Assembly (NCBI GenBank): GCA_024641465.1
Contig: JAHEDB010000047.1
Location: 1-10,302 of the forward strand
Source of the DNA: Chromatiales bacterium
GTDB taxonomy: Bacteria > Pseudomonadota > Gammaproteobacteria > UBA6429 > Thiohalophilaceae
Direction of reading: 5' to 3'
Length of the DNA stretch: 10,302 nt
In this document: positions 6,346 through 10,302 of the stretch, one piece after another
Layout of the letters: each line of letters begins with the position of its first letter
How positions within the stretch are numbered: the stretch's first letter is position 1
Notes under the pieces: model-generated
What the model was told of the DNA's origin: nothing
Databases searched by the model: none
The model's input: the letters and a program-made list of their open reading frames with translations, nothing else
Translations under genes and position numbers: made by a program

Positions 6346-6372
6346 AAAAAAAAACCGCATCAGGCGATGCGG
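6346..6372 (-). terminator. Intrinsic terminator downstream of the 65-residue membrane protein gene
   Basis: On the minus strand a perfect 7-base stem (CCGCATC / GATGCGG, 6355-6361 and 6366-6372) with a 4-base loop is followed immediately by nine T (6346-6354). This is a textbook Rho-independent terminator, ending transcription 31 bases after the gene stopping at 6404. On the plus strand the hairpin is followed by CTGTGTTTTT, a poorer tract. Confidence 0.85.
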
Positions 6373-6403
6373 CTGTGTTTTTATTCTGGTTTGTGTGACT
6401 GGA

Positions 6404-6601
6404 TTACCAGGTATATTTCTTGTCGCCGGGCGACGGTTTCTTGATAAATTTTTGATAGATGAAGACTGGAAGGGCAAAGTAAACGGCGATAAACAGGACG
6501 GTATACCGATAGGGGAAGTCCATAAACAGCCAACCCACAATGATGGTGCCGGTCAGCAACCAGATCAACATCATAACCGCTTTTGGAATATCTTCAGGCA
6601 T
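6404..6601 (-). CDS. 65-residue small membrane protein, function unknown
   Basis: This protein has two predicted transmembrane helices, at about 8-27 (AVMMLIWLLTGTIIVGWLFM) and 33-52 (YTVLFIAVYFALPVFIYQKF), with a basic C-terminal tail (KKPSPGDKKYTW) that should face the cytoplasm. The ATG at 6601 has AAGGA 9 bases upstream. It follows the 100-residue membrane-anchored protein gene on the same strand after 115 bases, and a strong terminator follows it. I do not recognise the family; membrane-protein status is clear from composition. Confidence 0.72.
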   Translation of the reverse strand: MPEDIPKAVMMLIWLLTGTIIVGWLFMDFPYRYTVLFIAVYFALPVFIYQKFIKKPSPGDKKYTW

Positions 6602-6703
6602 AAGTTCAGGTCCTTACTCACTTTTTTGACAACATTCTCGGCTGAGAAACTCGGCTTTATCTTGGTCTAGAAACCAGCGTATTGTCAACCGGCGAGGAAG
6701 GGC

Positions 6704-6723
6704 AAAAAGGCCTTATTCAGGCC
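6704..6723 (-). terminator. Weak intrinsic terminator after the 100-residue protein gene
   Basis: On the minus strand GGCCT-GAATA-AGGCC (6709-6723) is followed by TTTTT (6704-6708); the hairpin includes the stop codon of the upstream gene. The 5-base stem is short, so readthrough to the gene at 6601 is plausible. Confidence 0.4.
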
Positions 6724-7019
6724 CGTGAGGCACGCGAGGGGTAGTCGAGCAGGGCGATTTCAGCATCGTCCAGCAACGGTTCATAGGCGATGACCTGATC
6801 CCTGGGGGCGGGTATCTCGATGGTGATCGTGCCGTCATAGACGGGTGGTGTTTCCCAGCCGTCTATGTAGGGGTCGTGGCGCGCCTTATCAGCCCGAGAG
6901 GTATTGAACGAAGTACCGGTCACATAGAAAAAGAGTTTATCGAGCATTTCCTTGCCCGCCAGATATAAGGGTGGCAGAAGCAACACAACCAGTAATATCA
7001 GGCTTAAGATCAATTCCAC
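6717..7019 (-). CDS. 100-residue membrane-anchored protein, function unknown
   Basis: The GTG start at 7019 is well supported by AAGGAG 7 bases upstream. One transmembrane helix occupies residues 3-22 (LILSLILLVVLLLPPLYLAG). The rest is a soluble, mostly acidic domain of about 75 residues with the segments WETPPVYDGTITIEIPAPRDQ and EPLLDDAEIALLDYP, and a short basic end. No known motif is visible. It is the first gene of a possible two-gene unit with the 65-residue membrane protein. A candidate -10 (TATAAA or TATATT, minus strand) lies within 100 bases upstream, but no good -35 accompanies either. Confidence 0.72.
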   Translation of the reverse strand: MELILSLILLVVLLLPPLYLAGKEMLDKLFFYVTGTSFNTSRADKARHDPYIDGWETPPVYDGTITIEIPAPRDQVIAYEPLLDDAEIALLDYPSRASRA

Positions 7020-7571
7020 TATTTAGCTCCTTTTTAGAACCAGGTAAAGGGTGCCTCTAAATATAAAACCGGTGACGAATAAATTCTGTGCTTTATGTCC
7101 TATTTATAATCCCTCAGGTCACGAATCACTTTTGTGTACTTATACGTTTGCACAGGGCATCTACACCACCGATGTTATTCTGGTGACAATCGGCCTGGCG
7201 GGCCTGCGGGTAAGCCGACAGATAGCTAACAGTTGCCAACAGGCTTTCAATGACAAGGCTAATGCCCTTGTTGACCTCGACAAAATATAACTCTGATAGT
7301 GGGCCTTTTTATCTATCAGCCAATTAACGATCTCGACACATCGGTGTTAATCGCATAAGCAATCAGGCCGCACCTTTTACACGATAGTTCGGGTCCAGTC
7401 TCTCTGCCAGTTTTCGCTCGAAAAAAATTATAGCGTTATTATCGATAGCCCTGACGAACAAGGTCCTTGTTCTGCACGTGATGGAGACAACCGGGGCATA
7501 GATGAACTCTTTGTGAATACCAGACTATAAAATGATAGTCAGGACCCTTTCTAACCCTGGTGGGCGGCGAG
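7020..7571. other. 552-bp gene-poor region with several inverted repeats
   Basis: I see no convincing gene here. A GTG-started frame of 79 codons (7051-7290, plus) has a possible AGG ribosome site, but its product has no recognisable features and no methionine other than the start; I do not call it. Inverted repeats present are CTGATAG/CTATCAG (7293-7299 and 7313-7319), TTTTCG-CT-CGAAAA (7411-7424), the near-contiguous dyad GAACAAGG-T-CCTTGTTC (7456-7472), and GACTAT/ATAGTC (7523-7528 and 7535-7540). The last could help end transcription from yaaA, although no T-run follows on the minus strand. A minus-strand TATAAT at about 7430 has no matching -35. Confidence 0.5.
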
Positions 7572-8339
7572 TTACTTGCGGGTAAATACCCAGTTGTTGC
7601 CTTTTGAGAGTGGCTTGTTGAACCGATAGCCATCGGCGTTGAATGATTTGATGTCCTGTGGGTCGGTCATTCGGTTTTGGATAATATAGCGACTCAACAT
7701 ACCACGGGCCTTCTTGGCATAGATGCCGATCATCTTGTACTCACCATTCTTATATTCCTTAAAGGCCGGGGTGATGATCTCGGCATGCAATTCCTTCGGC
7801 CGGACCGATTTGAAATATTCATTTGAGGCAAGATTGATCAGGCTGTTGGATTTGAGTTTTTTCAGTTGGGTATTCAGACCTTCAGTAATCGTCGAGCCCC
7901 AGAACTCGTACAGATTCTTGCCTCGATCAGTGTCAAGGCTGGTGCCCATTTCCAGCCGATAGGGCTGCATCAGATCCAGCGGTCGCAGCAGGCCATACAG
8001 GCCGGACAGGATGCGCAGGTGCCCCTGCGCATACTTGAAGTCCTGACTATCAAACGATTCGGCATCCAGCCCGGTGTAGACATCGCCCTTGAAGGCCAGC
8101 ACCGCCTGCTTGGCATTTTGTTCCGTAAAAGGTGTCTTCCAGCTCGCGTAGCGATCCACATTCAGATCGGCAATCTTCATACTGACCTTCATCAACTCGG
8201 CGATATCCAGCGCGGAAAAACGCCTCAGGCGATTAATAAGCTGTTGTGAGTCTTGCAGATAATCGGCTTGGGTAAACACCCTGGTTTTGGGGGCGGTGGT
8301 GTAATCCAGGGTCTTGGCGGGGGAGACAACGATCAGCAT
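7572..8339 (-). CDS. yaaA: Peroxide-stress protein YaaA (UPF0246/DUF328)
   Basis: The 255-residue protein is a full-length YaaA: it opens with MLIVVSPAKTLDY and carries the family core HLRILSGLYGLLRPLDLMQPYRLEMG at 107-132, then KNLYEFWG, INLASNEYFKSV and the C-terminal KKARGMLSRYI. In E. coli the gene is induced by OxyR, and the protein limits free intracellular iron and hence Fenton damage to DNA; the protein also binds DNA. ATG 8339 is the conserved start, with only a weak GAGAACAG upstream. It is last of three minus-strand genes, 40 bases after the S4 protein gene. A small AT-rich hairpin (8361-8373, followed on the minus strand by TTTTT) sits in that gap and might modulate readthrough. 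No OxyR site is evident by eye. Confidence 0.97.
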   Translation of the reverse strand: MLIVVSPAKTLDYTTAPKTRVFTQADYLQDSQQLINRLRRFSALDIAELMKVSMKIADLNVDRYASWKTPFTEQNAKQAVLAFKGDVYTGLDAESFDSQDFKYAQGHLRILSGLYGLLRPLDLMQPYRLEMGTSLDTDRGKNLYEFWGSTITEGLNTQLKKLKSNSLINLASNEYFKSVRPKELHAEIITPAFKEYKNGEYKMIGIYAKKARGMLSRYIIQNRMTDPQDIKSFNADGYRFNKPLSKGNNWVFTRK

Positions 8340-8379
8340 GGGTCTGTTCTCAATTTAAAAAGAATGCGATTCTAGCAAA

Positions 8380-8592
8380 TCAGGCCTCAACCTCAACCCG
8401 CGCGCCCTGAAATTCCACCACCTGCCCCGGGCGAATCTTGCAGCGCTTGCGCGTTTCGACCAGCCCATCGACTTTTACCCGACCATCCGCGATCAGCATC
8501 TTGGCCACCCCGCCGCTGTCACACAGTCCGGTGACCTTGAGCAGGTTATGCAGTTCGATAAACTCTTTGCCTTGCAGGGGGAAGTTCAACAT
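8380..8592 (-). CDS. ybcJ: S4-domain RNA-binding protein, YbcJ type
   Basis: This 70-residue protein is a bare S4 RNA-binding fold. The core GGVAKMLIADGRVKVDGLVETRKRCKIRPGQVVEF (27-61) closely parallels E. coli YbcJ, including the KRCKI segment. Members are thought to bind RNA, probably rRNA or ribosome-associated RNA, in the cytoplasm. The ATG at 8592 gives the standard length, but the 30 bases upstream have no Shine-Dalgarno sequence; a GC-rich hairpin lies 36-53 bases upstream. It sits between the LpxL-like gene and yaaA on one strand. The E. coli genes ybcJ and yaaA are not neighbours, so this grouping may be transcriptional convenience. Confidence 0.93.
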   Translation of the reverse strand: MLNFPLQGKEFIELHNLLKVTGLCDSGGVAKMLIADGRVKVDGLVETRKRCKIRPGQVVEFQGARVEVEA

Positions 8593-8627
8593 GATGATAA
8601 ATTTAAGGTGGGGTTAATGTTAATCAG

Positions 8628-8645
8628 GCGGGGCTAACGCCCCGC
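8628..8645 (-). terminator. GC-rich hairpin after the LpxL-like gene
   Basis: A perfect 7-base stem (GCGGGGC / GCCCCGC) with a 4-base loop starts 6 bases after the LpxL-like stop codon. The following minus-strand bases (CTGATTAACATT) lack a T-run, so it may be a weak terminator, an mRNA-stabilising hairpin, or a processing site before the S4 gene. Confidence 0.4.
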
Positions 8646-8651
8646 ATACGA

Positions 8652-9689
8652 TTACCTGTCGACTTGCTCGCTGGCCTCGCGCAACACCTTGCGCCAGCGC
8701 CGGTCGCCCAGATAGGCCCAACTGGCCGGGTCTTCGATAATATTTTTTTCAAAGAAGCTGACATAGTGTTGCACGGCCTCCTCGACACTGAAGGTGATCA
8801 ACGGCTCGCCAAACACCGCATGGATCTCCTTGCCCACGGATCGAAAATACACCGGCAATAACGGCACCTGACGTTTGACCGCGACCTTGGCGGCCCAGGG
8901 ATTAAAACCGCGGGTCAGACCGAAGATGCTGGCCTGCACACCGCGTTCGGTATGGTCCATATTGTCGAGGGTGGTGGCGATGACATATTTTTCCTTGAGG
9001 GCCGAAAACATCGCGCGTGACAATTCCACCGGGCTGCCACCCCGCACCATTAGGATCCGAACCTGCATCGCGCTGAAAAACTCCAGCGCCACCTTGGAAC
9101 GGGCAATGGTCGAGGGATTTCTCGCCACCAGCAGGGTCGGCCAGGTCATGTTGAGTTTCATGCCGGAAAAGGCGCTGCCGACATTGTGCGGGATATTGAA
9201 CAACACCCCGCCATGTTCGTTACGCAGGCGTTCCACCATGGCCGCGTCCTCGGCGCGGATGATCACACGCTGCTGCACTGCCCCCGCCCCCTTGCGATAC
9301 AGGCGCATATAGAGGCCGAAGATCGTCCGGACATTGCTCAGGAACTGGTTATACAACTTGCGTGGATCATGTTTAATACCGCGTCCGGCGGCGATCTGAG
9401 TGACATATTCGCAGGTCTGGCGCAGGGAATTCTGTTTAAAGGGATACAACAGTCGCGCCAGGCCGATCAACATATATATAGGTGTCATCGCCAGAGGATA
9501 GGGCATGTACTTCGCCGCCTTGTAAAACAGCGGAATAAACATGTCCTTGATGTGGGTGCCGCTGAAGCGCCGGCCCCGGCACCCTTCATATTCAACCACC
9601 TCCAGTTCGTCCTGATACAGGGCCGGGGAACGCAGTACCTCGGTGCGGGTAATAACAATTTCATTCGGTTGGGGATAGGTATCGGGCAC
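8652..9689 (-). CDS. LpxL/HtrB-like lipid acyltransferase family protein
   Basis: The 345-residue protein has the fold signature of lipid A late acyltransferases (LpxL/LpxM family): a hydrophobic segment at about 66-83 (LAMTPIYMLIGLARLLYP), a central GGVLFNIPHNVGSAFSG region at 160-176, TTLDNMDHTERGVQASIFG at 239-257, VPLLPVYFR near 275, and the C-terminal PASWAYLGDRRW box. H168 is in the place of the catalytic histidine, but the expected acid five residues later is A173, so classical HX4(D/E) catalysis is not evident. The N-terminal 45 residues are an unusual polar extension. I prefer GTG 9689 (AGGAG 10 bases upstream) over an in-frame TTG at 9761, because a candidate promoter lies between them. 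It heads the run to ybcJ and yaaA. The true acyl acceptor is unknown. Confidence 0.82.
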   Translation of the reverse strand: MPDTYPQPNEIVITRTEVLRSPALYQDELEVVEYEGCRGRRFSGTHIKDMFIPLFYKAAKYMPYPLAMTPIYMLIGLARLLYPFKQNSLRQTCEYVTQIAAGRGIKHDPRKLYNQFLSNVRTIFGLYMRLYRKGAGAVQQRVIIRAEDAAMVERLRNEHGGVLFNIPHNVGSAFSGMKLNMTWPTLLVARNPSTIARSKVALEFFSAMQVRILMVRGGSPVELSRAMFSALKEKYVIATTLDNMDHTERGVQASIFGLTRGFNPWAAKVAVKRQVPLLPVYFRSVGKEIHAVFGEPLITFSVEEAVQHYVSFFEKNIIEDPASWAYLGDRRWRKVLREASEQVDR

Positions 9690-9732
9690 TGCGCGGGGAC
9701 TCCTGCAAATAACTAAGGTCTGACAAGGCCAT

Positions 9733-9761
9733 ATTATCGAAAAGGAATCCACCAAAAGCAA
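9733..9761 (-). promoter_or_regulatory. Candidate sigma-70 promoter for the LpxL-like gene
   Basis: On the minus strand TTGCTT (9756-9761) and GATAAT (9733-9738, five of six to consensus) are 17 bases apart. Transcription would begin near 9726, giving a leader of about 37 bases to GTG 9689. The -35 is only half matched. Its position argues that the longer TTG-initiated reading frame is not the real gene. Confidence 0.45.
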
Positions 9762-9811
9762 ATCTTATAGCGCTCCGGCGCAACATCGTCGGCGCTCACA
9801 AACCTTGTTGG

Positions 9812-9830
9812 GCTTGCCAATAGTGCAAGC
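9812..9830 (-). terminator. Hairpin downstream of cheY-like gene
   Basis: GCTTGC and GCAAGC form a 6-base perfect stem with a 7-base loop, 41 bases after the receiver gene stop. No T-run follows on the minus strand. It could be a weak or Rho-dependent end for the receiver transcript. Confidence 0.3.
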
Positions 9831-9870
9831 AGGTACGGCAAAGGCTGTGGATAGTTTTGTCGCTGCGTCT

Positions 9871-10233
9871 TTAACCGAGCATGCGCTTGACGGCCTTCTC
9901 CAGGCTGGCGGGTTCGAATGGCTTCTGCACCCAGCCATTGGCGCCCATGTTTTTCGATTTGGTCTTCTTGTAGTCGGCGGACTCGGTGGTCAGCATCAGG
10001 ATCGGGATATGTTGATAGGCTTCCAGCAGGCGCAGCTTGGACACCAGGCTGATGCCATTCATATTGGGCATATTGATGTCCGACAACACCATATCAACCG
10101 GGGTGTCACGGGCAATGTTCAGCGCCTCGGCGCCATCACTGGCCAGCACCACTTCATGACCAAGCCCGGTCAGAATGGCATTTACCATTTCGCGCATGGT
10201 GCGTGAATCGTCAACTACCAGAATTTTTGCCAT
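9871..10233 (-). CDS. cheY: CheY-like single-domain response regulator
   Basis: This is a stand-alone receiver domain of 120 residues (MAKILVVDDSRTMREMV...). Numbered from ATG 10233, the acidic pair is D8-D9, the phospho-acceptor is D52 in SDINMPNMNG, the switch threonine is in LMLTTES, and the conserved lysine is K104 in WVQKPF. With no output domain it should act by binding a partner, as CheY binds the flagellar motor switch. The LTTES...GANGWVQKPFEP pattern is typical of CheY proteins in chemosensory clusters, although other single receivers look alike. Two starts are possible: ATG 10242 adds three residues (MNN) with no ribosome binding site, while ATG 10233 has GGATGA 6 bases upstream and is preferred. 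Genes further upstream on the minus strand, outside the window, would show whether it belongs to a chemotaxis operon. Confidence 0.92.
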   Translation of the reverse strand: MAKILVVDDSRTMREMVNAILTGLGHEVVLASDGAEALNIARDTPVDMVLSDINMPNMNGISLVSKLRLLEAYQHIPILMLTTESADYKKTKSKNMGANGWVQKPFEPASLEKAVKRMLG

Positions 10234-10270
10234 GTTGTTCATCCATATGAAATAAAGCGTAGCTAATCTG

Positions 10271-10297
10271 TTTGCGGTTAACAGGCAAAATTCTTTA
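10271..10297 (-). promoter_or_regulatory. Candidate flagellar sigma-28 (FliA) promoter
   Basis: On the minus strand TAAAGAAT (10290-10297) and ACCGCAAA (10271-10278) are exactly 11 bases apart. The FliA consensus is TAAAGTTT-N11-GCCGATAA; matches are 6 of 8 and 5 of 8. It would start transcription about 25-30 bases upstream of the receiver gene, which suits a chemotaxis gene. The match is partial, so this is a candidate only. Confidence 0.4.
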
Positions 10298-10302
10298 GTT
10301 GA

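Noticed and set aside
6602..6716. TTGACA on the minus strand between the two small membrane protein genes
   Set aside because: A perfect -35 hexamer, but no -10 at 16-18 bases; the nearest AT-rich hexamer is 21 bases away.
7051..7290. 79-codon GTG frame in the gene-poor region
   Set aside because: A possible ribosome site exists, but codon use and product are unremarkable and there is no recognisable domain; kept only as a note in the region entry.
9186..9716. Plus-strand 176-codon frame opposite the LpxL-like gene
   Set aside because: Antisense shadow; no ribosome binding site or domain.
9762..9800. GCGC-TCCG-GCGC and repeated CGGCGC near 9770-9796
   Set aside because: Looked like a terminator or short repeat, but the stem is 4 bases with no T-run.
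9805..10206. Plus-strand 133-codon frame opposite the cheY-like gene
   Set aside because: Antisense to an unmistakable receiver domain with all phosphorylation residues.

Overview
The window looks like an ordinary chromosomal stretch of a motile gammaproteobacterium. The evidence is enterobacterial-type protein families (YqjG, YaaA, YbcJ), a LysR regulator divergent from a quinone-detoxification operon, a CheY-type response regulator, and a palindromic repeat of a kind common in gammaproteobacterial chromosomes. Base composition is mixed: genes are GC-leaning and some intergenic stretches are AT-rich. I see no phage, insertion-sequence transposase, tRNA, rRNA or CRISPR array, and I do not assign a genus.

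Layout. Positions 1-1595 (minus strand) hold glutathionyl-hydroquinone reductase (yqjG) followed, after 2 bases, by a pirin-family cupin cut by the window edge. A 370-bp control region separates this pair from a divergent LysR regulator (1966-2916). E. coli also has yqjG, the LysR gene yhaJ and the pirin gene yhaK close together, so a redox or quinone-response module is likely. The yqjG leader holds a terminator-like hairpin plus a 20-codon reading frame, which suggests attenuation. Next is a small exported two-cysteine protein (3027-3305), whose stop codon is the insertion point of a 140-bp palindromic repeat (3306-3445).

Positions 3458-4693 (minus) encode a SAM-dependent methyltransferase and a 57-residue two-helix membrane protein. 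Divergent to them is a PlsC-like acyltransferase (4877-5698), which converges on a truncated hemoglobin (5725-6150, minus). Two small membrane proteins of unknown function (6404-6601 and 6717-7019, minus) follow, with a strong intrinsic terminator after the first. Positions 7020-7571 hold no convincing gene but several inverted repeats.

Positions 7572-9689 (minus) read as a co-directional set: a LpxL/HtrB-like acyltransferase, an S4-domain RNA-binding protein (YbcJ type) and the peroxide-resistance protein YaaA. At the right edge a CheY-like receiver (minus) has a candidate flagellar sigma-28 promoter.

Shared themes are oxidative, quinone and gas stress (YqjG, pirin, truncated hemoglobin, YaaA) and lipid acylation (two acyltransferases). 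I found no clear new multi-gene system. The best leads are the yqjG leader, the repeat inserted at a stop codon, and the LpxL-like protein that lacks the usual catalytic acid.
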